Source: Cytophagales bacterium Alg240-R148 (GTDB taxonomy: Bacteria > Bacteroidota > Bacteroidia > Cytophagales > Cyclobacteriaceae). From it: DNA of 64,000 nt. The DNA lies in assembly GCA_900537185.1 (NCBI GenBank), contig LS999832.1, positions 193,102 through 257,101 on the forward strand, in the 5' to 3' direction. Below are positions 7,711-19,200 of the stretch, piece by piece. The position numbers and the translations under genes were made by a program. The notes below the pieces were generated by a model. The model was given only the letters and a program-made list of their open reading frames with translations, had not been told where the DNA came from and searched no databases. The stretch's first letter is position 1, and each line of letters begins with the position of its first letter.

Positions 7711-8988
7711 TTATTTTTTATACACTTTCCCATTTTTCATTACAAAACTTACGGCTTGTAGTGTTTTGATATCTTGTAACGGATCAGAATCTACGGCAAT
7801 AATATCGGCAAATTTTCCCTTTGCAATTGATCCTAGTTTGTTTTCTGATTTAAGCACTTTGGCATTGACAATAGTGGCGGCTTGAATTGTTTTTATTGGA
7901 GTCATCCCAGCATCTACCATTAATTCAAATTCTTTTCCGTTGTCGCCATGCGGAAATACGCCTGCATCGGTTCCAAAAGCAATGGGAACCCCGCGCTTTA
8001 CTGCTTTTGCAAATGTAGCCGAAATCTGAGGTCCAATTTCCAAGGCCTTGGGCACAATAATGGCAGGGTAGTAGCCTTCGATTTTTGCTTTTTCTGCTAC
8101 AAAATTTCCAGCGGACAAAGTAGGAACATAATAAGTGCCTTTTTTAATCATTAAGTCCATGATTTCATCGTTCATCATGGTACCGTGCTCTATGGTCGTT
8201 ATTCCCGCTTCAACCGCTCTTTTCATGCCTTCAACGCCATGGGCATGGGCAGCTGTAATCATTCCATAATCGTTGGCAGTACTTATAATAGCATTTAATT
8301 CTTCCGGAGTAAATTGCGGGCCAGAGCCATCTTTGGCTACGCTCAATACCCCACCTGTTGCAGTGATTTTTATAACATCTGCACCGTTTTTATACCGTTG
8401 CCTAACCGCTTTTTTGGCATCGTCCGCGCTGTTAATAACACCATCATCTGGTCCAGGATCCCCCATCAAGTCTTTTCTGTACCCATTGGTAGGGTCTGCA
8501 TGACCTCCAGTGGTTCCGATGGCCTTGCCTGCGCTAAATATTCTGGGGCCATCCACTACGCCTCTATCTATTGCATTTCTGAGGGAAGTATTGATTCCAC
8601 TTCCTCCTAAATCCCTAACTACTGTAAACCCTGCCATAAGCGTTCTTTTGGCATATACAGTGGATTGAAATGCAACATCTGCTGGGTTGTCAGTAAATCG
8701 CTTGATGTATTTGTTCTTGCCTGTTTCACTTTCAATGTGCACATGCATGTCAATCAGGCCTGGCAATACATATTTGTTCTTTAAATCGATGTAGGTGTCT
8801 TTTTTATTTTGTTTGATATAACCGTCTACAACCGACTCTATTATGTTGTTTTTTACTACTACACTTACTTCGGATCTCATTTTTCCAGTTTCAACATCCA
8901 GTAAGTGGCCGCAATATAAAACAGTGGTTTGCGCCATTAGTTGAGTAGCCGCCAAAGCGAAAAATAAAGAGAGTACAAATTTTTTCAT
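7711..8988 (-). CDS. Secreted metal-dependent amidohydrolase (imidazolonepropionase/prolidase-like)
   Basis: This gene encodes 425 residues from the ATG at 8988; that start begins a signal peptide (MKKFVLSLFFALAATQLMAQ), whereas an in-frame start at 9036 would add 16 non-signal residues. The amidohydrolase metal ligands are visible: the HxH pair in DMHVHIE, the lysine in DVIKITATGG, histidines in TAAHAHG and TIEHGT, and the aspartate in FGTDAG. The family hydrolyses C-N bonds, and periplasmic members often act on X-Pro dipeptides or related amides; the substrate is not determined. It is convergent with the lipoprotein gene and divergent from sdhC. Confidence 0.87.
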   Translation of the reverse strand: MKKFVLSLFFALAATQLMAQTTVLYCGHLLDVETGKMRSEVSVVVKNNIIESVVDGYIKQNKKDTYIDLKNKYVLPGLIDMHVHIESETGKNKYIKRFTDNPADVAFQSTVYAKRTLMAGFTVVRDLGGSGINTSLRNAIDRGVVDGPRIFSAGKAIGTTGGHADPTNGYRKDLMGDPGPDDGVINSADDAKKAVRQRYKNGADVIKITATGGVLSVAKDGSGPQFTPEELNAIISTANDYGMITAAHAHGVEGMKRAVEAGITTIEHGTMMNDEIMDLMIKKGTYYVPTLSAGNFVAEKAKIEGYYPAIIVPKALEIGPQISATFAKAVKRGVPIAFGTDAGVFPHGDNGKEFELMVDAGMTPIKTIQAATIVNAKVLKSENKLGSIAKGKFADIIAVDSDPLQDIKTLQAVSFVMKNGKVYKK

Positions 8989-9107
8989 ATCATTGTTCTT
9001 TTTGATTAGTCCAATATACAATTTATATACAGCCATAAAAAAACTACTGTTACAAGCGGTAATTTTGATATCCTTATTTAGAATGAGTTTAAAAAAGGGC
9101 TTAACAA

Positions 9108-9138
9108 TTGTTTGATATTGAATTGGGGACTAACTTTG
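9108..9138 (+). promoter_or_regulatory. Promoter of the sdhCAB operon
   Basis: TTG at 9108-9110, 20 bases, TAACTTTG at 9131-9138 fits the Bacteroidota consensus TTG-N(19-20)-TAnnTTTG. It would give a 5' leader of about 20 bases before the ATG at 9167. Confidence 0.65.
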
Positions 9139-9166
9139 AACAACTTATTTTACTAAACCATAAATA

Positions 9167-9850
9167 ATGAGCTGGTTCACTAATACACTTTCAAGTTCTA
9201 TCGGAAAAAAACTGCTAATGTCACTTACAGGATTGTTCCTGATTATGTTTTTAGCAGTACATTTGGCGGGGAATTTACAATTAATTCTCCCGGATGAAGG
9301 AAAATCCTTCAACCTTTACGCACACAATATGGCCAACAACCCTTTGATTCAGGTTGTTTCCAAGGGTAATTTCTTTTTTATCCTATTGCATGTCGTCGTA
9401 TCCATACTTTTAACTAGGAAAAACACAGCTGCCCGACCAATTGGTTATGCTGCGTCAAAATCTGCTTCAAAAGCAACGTGGGCTTCTAGGAATATGGGCG
9501 TTTTAGGAACATTGGTTTTAGTTTTTATTGTGCTGCACCTAAAAGGGTTTTGGTTCGAATTAAAATATGGAACCACACCAATGGTGGATTACGATGGAGA
9601 AACGATTAAAAATGCATTTCTAATTGTTAAAGAAGCGTATCAAAATCCATTGTATGTATTGTTTTATGTGATCAGTATGGCCTTAGTAGGGTTCCATTTA
9701 TCACACGGTTTTCAAAGTGCTTTTCAAACCTTGGGGTTGAATCATGTGAAGTACACTCCAATTATTAAATTTTTGGGTCTTGCATTTTCAATTGTAGTGC
9801 CAGTGCTATTTGCTCTGATACCTATTGTGATGTATTTGCAAAACAGCTAA
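9167..9850 (+). CDS. sdhC: Succinate dehydrogenase cytochrome b subunit
   Basis: The 227-residue membrane anchor of complex II (or fumarate reductase) passes electrons between SdhB and the quinone pool. It shows five membrane helices and the histidines expected for di-haem B-type cytochromes in FLAVHLAGN, LLHVVVSI, FIVLHLKGF and GFHLSHGF. The opening IGKKLLMSLTGLFL is typical of the Bacteroidota/epsilon-type single-anchor form, which explains why no sdhD is present. First gene of sdhCAB, 23 bases before sdhA. Confidence 0.95.
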   Translation: MSWFTNTLSSSIGKKLLMSLTGLFLIMFLAVHLAGNLQLILPDEGKSFNLYAHNMANNPLIQVVSKGNFFFILLHVVVSILLTRKNTAARPIGYAASKSASKATWASRNMGVLGTLVLVFIVLHLKGFWFELKYGTTPMVDYDGETIKNAFLIVKEAYQNPLYVLFYVISMALVGFHLSHGFQSAFQTLGLNHVKYTPIIKFLGLAFSIVVPVLFALIPIVMYLQNS

Positions 9851-9873
9851 CCCATTAATTTGTTACTATTAAA

Positions 9874-11820
9874 ATGACAACCATGAAATTAGATTCAAAA
9901 ATACCTAAAGGGCCGATCGATAAGAAGTGGTCTCAATATAAATCAGAAGTTAACTTAGTAAACCCGGCCAATAAAAGACACATCGATGTGATCGTAATTG
10001 GTACTGGACTTGCAGGAGCATCGGCTGCTGCTACTATGGGAGAACTAGGGTACAATGTGAAGGCATTTTGTTTTCAGGATTCTCCTAGACGGGCCCATTC
10101 TATTGCGGCGCAAGGGGGTATCAACGCTGCCAAAAACTATCAAAACGATGGAGATAGTGTTTACAGATTGTTTTATGATACCATTAAAGGGGGTGATTAC
10201 AGATCGAGAGAAGGCAATGTACACCGTTTAGCAGAAGTTTCAAGAAATATCATTGACCAGTGTGTTGCACAAGGTGTTCCTTTTGCTAGGGAGTATGGTG
10301 GATACTTGGACAACCGATCTTTTGGTGGGGTACAGGTTAAAAGAACTTTTTATGCCAAAGGGCAAACGGGGCAGCAATTATTATTAGGTGCCTATTCTGC
10401 TTTGGCCAGACAGATCAAACAAAAGACTGTTACCATGTACAACCGACATGAAATGTTGGATGTGGTGATTGTAGATGGTAAAGCAAGAGGTATTATTGCC
10501 AGAAACCTAATAACTGGTGAAATTGAAAGACATTCTGCCCATGCGGTTGTATTAGCAAGTGGAGGGTATGGCAATGTATTCTTTTTGTCTACCAACGCGA
10601 TGGGGTCCAACGTAACCGCAGCTTGGAAAGTACACAAAAAGGGGGCTATGTTTGCAAACCCTTGTTATACACAGATTCACCCAACTTGTTTGCCAAGAAC
10701 AGGGGATTACCAATCTAAATTAACTCTGATGTCGGAGTCACTCCGAAACGATGGTAGGGTTTGGGTACCTAAAAAGAAAGAAGATGCAGTAAGGCTTCAA
10801 AAAGGAGAAATTACTGCTAAAGAAATAAAAGATGAAGACAGAGATTTTTATCTAGAAAGAAGGTATCCTGCCTTCGGAAACTTAGTACCTAGGGACGTAG
10901 CTTCAAGAGCAGCAAAAGAACGTTGCGATGCTGGTTTTGGAGTCAACAAAACGGGAGAGGCTGTTTTCTTGGACTTTGGCTATGCCATTAAGAGAATGGG
11001 TAAAGATGCAGTGGAGGCCAAATATGGTAATTTATTTCAGATGTATGAAAAAATTGCGGATGAAAACCCATACGAATTGCCAATGAAAATTTACCCTGCT
11101 GTGCATTATACCATGGGCGGATTATGGGTTGATTACAATTTAATGACCAATGTTCCTGGTTTGTATGCCACTGGAGAATGTAATTTCTCCGACCACGGTG
11201 CCAACCGCTTGGGTGCTTCGGCATTGATGCAAGGATTGGCTGATGGTTATTTTGTATTGCCTTATACAATAGGTAATTACCTAGCAGACGACATTAGAAC
11301 AGGAGCTATTTCAACAGATTCCAAAGAATTTGATGAAGCAGAAGCCAACGTTAAAAAGACGATTGATCAGTTGGTCAACAACAAAGGAACCAAGTCGGTA
11401 GACCATTTTCATAAGAAGTTGGGCAATGTGATGTGGGAAAAATGTGGAATGGCAAGGAATAAAGAAGGTTTAAAATCAGCCATTGAAGAAATTCAGCAAA
11501 TCAAGAAGGATTTTTGGGCCGATGTTTTGATTCCTGGTACTAATGAAGAACTTAACTTGGAGTTAGAGAAAGCACTTCGAGTAGCTGATTTTATAGAATT
11601 AGGAGAGTTGATGTGTAGAGATGCCCTGCAAAGAGAAGAGTCTTGTGGCGGTCACTTTAGAGAAGAGCACCAAACAGAAGAAGGCGAGGCCTTAAGAAAT
11701 GATGATGATTTCGCATTTGTAGGTGCTTGGGAATACAAAGGAGAGGGCACTGAACCAGAACTTCACAAAGAAGAGTTGGTTTATGAGAATGTTGAAATGA
11801 AACAAAGAAGTTATAAATAA
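9874..11820 (+). CDS. sdhA: Succinate dehydrogenase/fumarate reductase flavoprotein subunit
   Basis: The catalytic 648-residue subunit oxidises succinate to fumarate with covalently bound FAD. The dinucleotide-binding loop is [18 protein letters not shown]. The flavinylation segment [14 protein letters not shown] follows, and the substrate-binding [11 protein letters not shown] and the late [16 protein letters not shown] region are intact. Length and order (C-A-B) are normal for Bacteroidota. It lies 31 bases before sdhB. Confidence 0.97.
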   Translation: MTTMKLDSKIPKGPIDKKWSQYKSEVNLVNPANKRHIDVIVIGTGLAGASAAATMGELGYNVKAFCFQDSPRRAHSIAAQGGINAAKNYQNDGDSVYRLFYDTIKGGDYRSREGNVHRLAEVSRNIIDQCVAQGVPFAREYGGYLDNRSFGGVQVKRTFYAKGQTGQQLLLGAYSALARQIKQKTVTMYNRHEMLDVVIVDGKARGIIARNLITGEIERHSAHAVVLASGGYGNVFFLSTNAMGSNVTAAWKVHKKGAMFANPCYTQIHPTCLPRTGDYQSKLTLMSESLRNDGRVWVPKKKEDAVRLQKGEITAKEIKDEDRDFYLERRYPAFGNLVPRDVASRAAKERCDAGFGVNKTGEAVFLDFGYAIKRMGKDAVEAKYGNLFQMYEKIADENPYELPMKIYPAVHYTMGGLWVDYNLMTNVPGLYATGECNFSDHGANRLGASALMQGLADGYFVLPYTIGNYLADDIRTGAISTDSKEFDEAEANVKKTIDQLVNNKGTKSVDHFHKKLGNVMWEKCGMARNKEGLKSAIEEIQQIKKDFWADVLIPGTNEELNLELEKALRVADFIELGELMCRDALQREESCGGHFREEHQTEEGEALRNDDDFAFVGAWEYKGEGTEPELHKEELVYENVEMKQRSYK

Positions 11821-11851
11821 TCCGGTTGAGGTATAAAAAAATATAAGAACT

Positions 11852-12604
11852 ATGAATCTTACACTTAAAGTTTGGAGACAAAAAAACGCCAGCGATAAAG
11901 GAAAAATAGTTGAATACAAGGTAAACGACATATCACCGGATTGTTCTTTCTTAGAAATGATTGATATTTTAAATAACAATCTGGTAGAATTGGGTGACGA
12001 GCCAATTGCGTTTGATCACGATTGCCGAGAAGGTATATGTGGTATGTGTTCAATGTTTATCAACGGGCGCCCACATGGACCTAGTGATGAAATTACTACT
12101 TGTCAGTTGCACATGCGTTCTTTCAAGGATGGAGATACCATCTTTATCGAACCTTGGAGAGCAGAAGGTTTTCCGGTTATAAAAGACCTTACAGTAGACC
12201 GTACTGCCTTTGATAGAATAATTGAGGCGGGTGGGTATGTTTCCGTTAATACTGGATCTGCTCAAGATGCCAATAATTTGCCAATTCCAAAGATTGATGC
12301 AGATAAAGCATTCGATTCTGCAACTTGTATTGGTTGCGGTGCTTGTGTGGCAGCATGTAAAAATGCCTCCGCCATGTTGTTTGTGAGTGCTAAAGTATCT
12401 CAGTTGGCTTTATTGCCTCAAGGGCAAGTAGAAAGAAAACAAAGGGTAGAAAACATGGTGGCTCAAATGGATGAAGAAGGTTTTGGATCTTGTACCAATA
12501 CCGGCGCATGTGAAGCAGAATGTCCTAAGGGCATAAGCATTGAAAACATTGCTCGCATGAACCGAGAGTACTTTAGTGCTAAAATTAGCTCTGACAACGT
12601 TTAG
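11852..12604 (+). CDS. sdhB: Succinate dehydrogenase iron-sulfur subunit
   Basis: This 250-residue electron-transfer subunit sits between flavoprotein and cytochrome. It has the plant-type [2Fe-2S] motif in [10 protein letters not shown] and two bacterial ferredoxin motifs, [12 protein letters not shown] and [14 protein letters not shown]. The operon ends with a hairpin terminator 24 bases downstream. Confidence 0.97.
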   Translation: MNLTLKVWRQKNASDKGKIVEYKVNDISPDCSFLEMIDILNNNLVELGDEPIAFDHDCREGICGMCSMFINGRPHGPSDEITTCQLHMRSFKDGDTIFIEPWRAEGFPVIKDLTVDRTAFDRIIEAGGYVSVNTGSAQDANNLPIPKIDADKAFDSATCIGCGACVAACKNASAMLFVSAKVSQLALLPQGQVERKQRVENMVAQMDEEGFGSCTNTGACEAECPKGISIENIARMNREYFSAKISSDNV

Positions 12605-12627
12605 TAAACAATAAAAAAATTAATTTT

Positions 12628-12655
12628 AAGAGGGATCATTATGATCCCTTTTTTT
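12628..12655 (+). terminator. Terminator of the sdh operon
   Basis: AGGGATC and GATCCCT pair around a 5-base loop and are followed by seven T. It also contains a spurious ATG in frame with the next gene, a reason to place that gene's start further down. Confidence 0.8.
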
Positions 12656-12670
12656 ATTTATCTTAAGGAT

Positions 12671-13822
12671 ATGCTATCAAAAGATACTGAAATTGTAATT
12701 ACCTGTGCGCCAAAAATTAGCTCTTTTTTGGCCGAAGAAGTTAGATCTCATGGATATGAAGTGGTCAAACAAGAAGGGAAGAGTGTTATTACCAAAGGGA
12801 GTATAGAAGATTGTTACTACCTCAATTTACACCTGAGAACGGCCAACAGGGTGATGCTTTTGATTGAAAAATTTGATGCGCCCACAGAAAAGGAGCTTTA
12901 CAGTGCCATTAAAAAAATAGAATGGGAGGAAATTATTCCAATTGCAGGTTTTTTTGCTATCACTTCTTATGTGTTTAATGATACCATAAAAGATACAAGG
13001 TTTGCAAATTTACGAGTAAAAGACGCGGTTGTGGATCGGTTTTATGAAAAGATGAACAGGAGACCGAATTCTGGTAATTCTTATGATAAAACAGTGCTTT
13101 TTTTACATTGGTTTGAAAACAAGGCATCGATCTATTTGGACACTTCTGGAGAGACCATATCCAAACATGGTTATCGAGAAAGACCATTCAAAGCGCCATT
13201 GATGGAATCTTTGGCCTGTGCCATGATCATGGCCAGTGGGTGGGATAAAAAATCGCCTTTTATCAACCCGATGTGTGGGTCTGGTACTTTGGCCATTGAA
13301 GCAGCATTGATTGCTATGAACTACGCTCCGGGGTTGTTCCGAGATAACTTTGGCTTTATGCATGTAAAAGGCTATGATAGTACTTTGTGGAGTCAATTAA
13401 AAAGTGCAGCTCTTCTTAAAATAGACAAAAGTAAGATGCCAACCATAGTAGCATCCGATCATAGCGACGATGCCATGTCCTGTGCTATTGTGAATGCTAA
13501 AAGGGCAGATGTCAAGCGTTTTATCAAGTTTCAGGAATGCGATTTTAAAGAAACCAATATACCAGAAGAGCCAGGTACCATCATTTTGAATCCGGAGTAC
13601 GGAGAGCGATTGGGGAAAGAAAGTGAATTGGGCGATACCTATATGGAAATAGGAGATTTTTTCAAACAAAGTTGTACCAATTATACGGGGTTTGTGTTTA
13701 CAGGTAATATGTCATTGGCCAAGCGAATTGGATTAACAGCCGCCGAAAAAATTGATTTTAACAATGGAAGAATCGATTGCCGCATGTTCAAATATGAAAT
13801 GTACGAAGGATCTAAAAAATAG
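12671..13822 (+). CDS. THUMP-domain class I RNA methyltransferase (RlmL/Trm14-like)
   Basis: It has 383 residues from the ATG at 12671. That ATG follows AAGGAT and begins MLSKDTEIVI; an in-frame ATG at 12641 lies inside the sdh terminator and is unlikely. The N-terminal part is a THUMP-type RNA-binding domain; the C-terminal part is a Rossmann methyltransferase with the SAM loop NPMCGSGTLAIEAALIA. The catalytic motif IV, usually N-P-P-Y, reads NPEYGERLG. The family makes N2-methylguanosine in rRNA or tRNA. The next gene starts four bases after its stop, suggesting co-transcription. Confidence 0.87.
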   Translation: MLSKDTEIVITCAPKISSFLAEEVRSHGYEVVKQEGKSVITKGSIEDCYYLNLHLRTANRVMLLIEKFDAPTEKELYSAIKKIEWEEIIPIAGFFAITSYVFNDTIKDTRFANLRVKDAVVDRFYEKMNRRPNSGNSYDKTVLFLHWFENKASIYLDTSGETISKHGYRERPFKAPLMESLACAMIMASGWDKKSPFINPMCGSGTLAIEAALIAMNYAPGLFRDNFGFMHVKGYDSTLWSQLKSAALLKIDKSKMPTIVASDHSDDAMSCAIVNAKRADVKRFIKFQECDFKETNIPEEPGTIILNPEYGERLGKESELGDTYMEIGDFFKQSCTNYTGFVFTGNMSLAKRIGLTAAEKIDFNNGRIDCRMFKYEMYEGSKK

Positions 13823-13825
13823 TTG

Positions 13826-16078
13826 ATGAACCAAGCAAAAAAGGTGTTGCACGATGTGTGGTTTTCTCTGCCTCTGCAGTTGATGGTAAACCACGTGCGG
13901 AAAAACATCATTTTATTGCTTTGTTGGGGGTTGCTTTTTTTAATGGTCAGTGGAAGCGTGGGGCAATATTTAGGCATTCCCTATTTGTTTTTAGATCCGG
14001 AGTATTTAAATGAAATAAGTTTTACCAGTTTTTTTATTATTGGGTTCGTATTGGGAGGTTTTACAGGGGCCTTTAATATAGCTTCTTATATTATGGATGG
14101 GTACCGGTTCTCTTTTATTGGCACCATCAAAAAACCATTTACAACCTTTAGCATGAACAACGGCATTTTGCCCTTATCGTTCTTGTCTTACTACATTTAT
14201 AAAATACTTGAATACCAAAAACAAAATACATTTTCTTCTTCCAACGACCGTTTGATCTATGTAGCAGGTTTGTTGTTGGGGTTTGTGTTGATGTTGTTCA
14301 TTTTATACGCTTATTTTTGGTTCACCAATAATGATATATTGAAGTATGTGGTGTGCAAAGTAGATGAAAAGTTGAAACAAAAAGTGCGCGTAACCAGAGC
14401 CAGTGCCATGAGGAAATTACGAGTGGCCAAAGCAAGGGAAGAAAGGGTAAGTGTATTTTTAAACTACAAGTTGCACATCAAAAGACCACACAACGGCAAA
14501 GAATTTTACGACCGCGCTTCGGTAATTCAGGTTTTTGATCAAAATCATTTTAATTTGGTGACCATTGAGGTTATTATATTTGTTTTGGTTTTATTTTTGG
14601 GTTGGTTCAACGATGTTGCATTTTTTCAAATTCCCGCTGCAGCGAGTTTTATTTTATTTCTTACCATTTTCTTAATGTTTGCTGGTGCTTTTACTTATTG
14701 GTTTGGCAGGTGGTCGGTGACCGGTGCATTTGTACTGTTGCTTTTGCTCAATACCTTTTCAGCCAATGATTTTTTTACGAGAAAGTACCAAGCATTTGGG
14801 CTCTCCTACGACCCGGTTACAACCGAATACAACCTGAACAATATAAAGGAAGTAATCAACGACGAAGTGGTGGCCGAAGACAGGAAAAATACGTTGGCCA
14901 TTCTTGAAAACTGGAAAAAGAAATACAAAGGAACGGGCAAGCCAAAAATGGTTTTTGTTTGTACAAGTGGGGGTGGGCAACGCGCTGCTCTATGGACGAT
15001 CACGGCGCTTCAAAAGGTAGATAGCCTCACTAAAAGTCGGTTTTGGGACAGAACTTTTATGGTGTCTGGAGCATCGGGCGGTGCAGTTGGAGCGGCGTAT
15101 TATCGAGAACTTGTGTTGCGCAAGCTGAACAACGAACCAATCAACCCATTGAGTAGAGAACATTTGGTAAACATATCCAACGATAATTTAAACCCAATAA
15201 TGTTTAGCCTATTGGCCAACGATTTATTTGTTGGATTTGAAAACTATAAATATGGCGATATTGTATACAGAAAAGACCGGGGTTATGCTTTTGAACAGCA
15301 ATTGAATAAAAACACCAAATATTTATTAGACAAACCTCTAATTGATTACCGGCAGCCTGAGTTGGACGCCAAGGTACCGCTGTTGTTGTTGGCGCCCACC
15401 ATTGTTAATGATGGTAGAAAACTGTATATCTCTGCCCAAAGCATGGCCTATATGTCCATTATTGAAGAAAATTATTCCAATAGCATTCGCTCGGTGAATG
15501 GAATAGATTTTATGCGTTTTTTTGAAAAACAGAACAGTGAAAACTTAAGTTTCCTGAGTGCCTTACGAATGAATGCGACATTTCCATACATAACCCCTAA
15601 TGTTACCTTACCATCCAACCCACCTATTGAAATTATGGATGCAGGAATTACCGATAATTTTGGAATTACGGACGCGATGGATTTTATCTTTAATTTTAAA
15701 GATTGGATCCATGAAAACACCAGTGGGGTGGTATTGGTTTCTATTAGAGATTCAAAAAAATTCTTGGGTATTCAGAAAAATCAACACCGAACGTTGCTTC
15801 AGAAATTTTCAAATCCAATTAGCAGCATATATTTTAATTTTGAAAATTTCCAAGATATAAAAAATGATGCGTTGGTAGAGTATTCTAAATCTTGGTTCAA
15901 GGGTTCTATTTACCAAGTGAACCTAGAATACGACCCTGCCTTTAACCCCGAAAATGTGAAACGGGCTTCACTTAACTGGCGCTTAACACCCAGAGAAAAA
16001 ATGAGCATCATTGAAAACATCAACAGTGAAGTAAATAAAAAGGCACTGGAAAGAATATCGGTGCTTTTGGAGGATTAA
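13826..16078 (+). CDS. Membrane-anchored patatin-like phospholipase
   Basis: It has 750 residues from the ATG at 13826 (a TTG sits directly before it). The first 330 residues hold about eight membrane helices with a basic cytoplasmic loop (residues about 180-220). The catalytic patatin half has the oxyanion loop CTSGGGQRAALW, the nucleophile elbow GASGG with Ser417, and the dyad aspartate Asp605 in MDAGITDNFG. These three features together define an active Ser/Asp lipid acyl hydrolase. The exact lipid is unknown. It starts 3 bases after the methyltransferase stop. Confidence 0.87.
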   Translation: MNQAKKVLHDVWFSLPLQLMVNHVRKNIILLLCWGLLFLMVSGSVGQYLGIPYLFLDPEYLNEISFTSFFIIGFVLGGFTGAFNIASYIMDGYRFSFIGTIKKPFTTFSMNNGILPLSFLSYYIYKILEYQKQNTFSSSNDRLIYVAGLLLGFVLMLFILYAYFWFTNNDILKYVVCKVDEKLKQKVRVTRASAMRKLRVAKAREERVSVFLNYKLHIKRPHNGKEFYDRASVIQVFDQNHFNLVTIEVIIFVLVLFLGWFNDVAFFQIPAAASFILFLTIFLMFAGAFTYWFGRWSVTGAFVLLLLLNTFSANDFFTRKYQAFGLSYDPVTTEYNLNNIKEVINDEVVAEDRKNTLAILENWKKKYKGTGKPKMVFVCTSGGGQRAALWTITALQKVDSLTKSRFWDRTFMVSGASGGAVGAAYYRELVLRKLNNEPINPLSREHLVNISNDNLNPIMFSLLANDLFVGFENYKYGDIVYRKDRGYAFEQQLNKNTKYLLDKPLIDYRQPELDAKVPLLLLAPTIVNDGRKLYISAQSMAYMSIIEENYSNSIRSVNGIDFMRFFEKQNSENLSFLSALRMNATFPYITPNVTLPSNPPIEIMDAGITDNFGITDAMDFIFNFKDWIHENTSGVVLVSIRDSKKFLGIQKNQHRTLLQKFSNPISSIYFNFENFQDIKNDALVEYSKSWFKGSIYQVNLEYDPAFNPENVKRASLNWRLTPREKMSIIENINSEVNKKALERISVLLED

Positions 16079-16255
16079 AAATGCTTACAATTAAAGACAA
16101 AACACCTCTTTAATTAAGGAAATCCACATTTTCTAAAATAATATTTTGCCATACCCTTCTGTTGCCAAATGGAAGCTGCAAAAATTGGAATTAAAGCATG
16201 AAAACAGCATATTTTTAGTAATTTTACCTTTAACCCAAACAAAGTTATTTTTGAA

Positions 16256-19200
16256 ATGATACAAGCCGATCCATATAAACCAAAAAATAAAGTTAGAATT
16301 GTAACCGCTGCTAGCCTCTTTGATGGCCACGATGCTGCCATCAATGTAATGCGGCGGATCATCCAAACAACTGGTTGTGAAGTGATCCATTTAGGGCACG
16401 ATAGAAGTGTGGAAGAAGTGGTGAACTGTGCCATTCAGGAGGATGCTCAGGCAATTGCCATGACTAGCTACCAAGGTGGGCACAACGAATACTTCAAATA
16501 CATGAAGGATTTGCTCAACGAAAAGGGAGCCGGCCACATCAAGATATTTGGTGGCGGTGGTGGTGTTATTCTTCCAGAAGAAATCAAGGAGTTGATGGCG
16601 TATGGCATTACAAGAATATATTCTCCAGATGATGGTCGTGAACTTGGTTTACAGGGCATGATCAATGATTTGGTGCAACGCAGTGATTACCCCGTAGGCG
16701 ATCAAATGAATGGAGAAGCCAAAAGCATTGCTAAAAAAGAGAATGGTCATATAGCCCGGTTGATTTCTGCTGTAGAAAACTTTCCAGAAGCATCCGAAAA
16801 TGTGTTAAAACCAGTATACGAAGCAGCCAAAAAATCTACCACTCCTGTTTTGGGTATCACCGGTACTGGAGGGGCAGGTAAATCCTCTTTGGTGGACGAA
16901 TTGGTGCGGCGTTTTTTAATTGATTTTGAAGATAAGAATATAGCCATAGTTTCGGTAGATCCATCCAAAAGAAAAACAGGAGGTGCGCTGTTAGGAGACA
17001 GGATCCGAATGAATGCCATTAACAACAGTAGGGTATACATGCGTTCTTTGGCTACCAGACAATCCAACTTGGCCTTGTCCAAACACGTAGGGGAAGCCCT
17101 ACAAATTTTAAAAGCAGCAGCTTTTGATTTGATTATTTTAGAAACTTCTGGTATTGGGCAATCGGATACGGAAATATTGGATTTTAGCGATGCTTCGTTG
17201 TATGTCATGACCCCAGAGTATGGAGCTGCCACCCAATTAGAAAAAATTGATATGTTGGATTTTGCCGACATCATTTCATTAAACAAATTTGATAAAAGGG
17301 GTGCACTGGATGCATTAAGAGACGTTAAAAAACAATACCAACGCAACCACAACAAATGGGAAGAAGACGTGAATACCATGCCAGTGTTTGGTACCATTGC
17401 CTCTCAGTTTAATGACCCCGGCATGAACAACCTCTACCAAGCCATTGTTCAAAAAATCAATGAAAAAACTGGAGCTGATTTTAAATCTTCTTTTGAAATT
17501 AGTGAAGAAATGTCGGAAAAGATTTTCATCATCCCTCCAAAAAGAACTAGGTACTTGGCTGATATTGCCGAAAATAACAGAAAGTACGACGAAAGGGTTA
17601 TGGATCAAAAAGAAGTGGCCCAAAAACTTTATAGCCTCAAAAAATCGATTGACACCCTGAGCGAGCTGGGAGAGGAAGAGGATGTTGTAAAAGTGCTTCA
17701 AGCTACCTATGATAAAATCACCTTGGACTTGGACCCCCACCACATGAAGATTATTGAGGGGTGGGACGAGAAAGTGAAAAAATACAAGGATGACATATAT
17801 TCATTCCAAGTAAGAGACAAGGAAATAAAAATACAAACCCATTCGGAGTCTTTGTCGCATACACCAATCCCGAAAGTCACCATGCCCCGATACGAGGCTT
17901 GGGGAGATATATTAAGGTGGAGTTTGCAAGAGAATGTACCAGGAGAATTTCCATATACTGCCGGTATTTATCCATTCAAAAGAGAGGGAGAAGACCCGAC
18001 CAGAATGTTTGCCGGTGAAGGTGGGCCAGAAAGAACCAATAAAAGATTCCATTATGTAAGCAAAGGGTTGCCTGCTGCACGTTTGTCAACTGCCTTTGAT
18101 TCTGTAACATTATACGGAAACGATCCTGAATACCGCCCGGATATTTATGGGAAAATTGGAAATTCTGGGGTGAGTATTTGTTGTTTGGATGACGCAAAAA
18201 AATTGTATTCCGGTTTTGATCTTTGTGCACCTTCCACTTCCGTTTCAATGACCATAAACGGACCAGCGCCTATGTTGCTTGGTTTTTTTATGAATGCAGC
18301 CATAGACCAACAATGTGAAATTTACATTCGAGAGAATGGATTGGAACAAGAAGTGGAAAATAAAATCGCCTCAATTTACAAAAAGAAGAAGACCAAACGC
18401 CCATCTTATCAGGGGGAGCTTCCGGAAGGCAACGATGGTTTGGGATTGATGTTATTGGGTACAACTGGAGACCAAGTATTACCAGAAGCGGTGTACCAAG
18501 AAATTAAAAAGGATACTTTGTCCAAAGTACGAGGAACGGTTCAGGCAGATATTTTAAAAGAGGACCAAGCCCAGAATACCTGTATTTTTTCTACAGAATT
18601 TGCGCTGCGTTTGATGGGAGATGTGCAGGAGCATTTTATAAAAGAAAATGTTAGAAACTTTTATTCTGTGTCTATATCAGGGTACCATATTGCAGAAGCA
18701 GGAGCCAACCCTATTTCTCAATTGGCATTTACTTTGGCCAATGGTTTTACTTATGTAGAGTATTACTTAAGCAGGGGCATGGATATCAACAAGTTTGGGC
18801 CCAACTTGTCCTTTTTCTTTTCGAATGGGGTAGATCCAGAATATGCCGTGATCGGTAGGGTTGCGAGAAAAATATGGGCCAAAGCCTTAAAAGAGCGGTA
18901 CGGTGCTAACGCAAGAGCGCAAATGTTGAAATACCACATCCAAACTTCTGGTAGGTCTTTGCATGCGCAGGAAATTGATTTCAATGATATCAGAACCACG
19001 CTACAAGCTTTGTATGCCATCTATGACAATTGCAACTCACTCCATACCAATGCCTACGATGAAGCCATTACCACGCCTACAGAAGCGTCTGTAAGAAGGG
19101 CCATGGCCATTCAGCTCATTATTAATAAAGAATTGGGCTTAGCCAAAAATGAAAACCCTTTGCAAGGCGCCTTCATAATTGAAGAACTAACCGATTTGGT

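Noticed and set aside
12641-12670. Upstream ATG of the THUMP methyltransferase
   Set aside because: It lies in the right arm of the sdh terminator, and the added residues are not family-like; the ATG at 12671 has a better upstream context.
16747-17397. 216-codon minus-strand frame opposite icmF
   Set aside because: Antisense shadow of a well-conserved gene, with no recognisable protein features.
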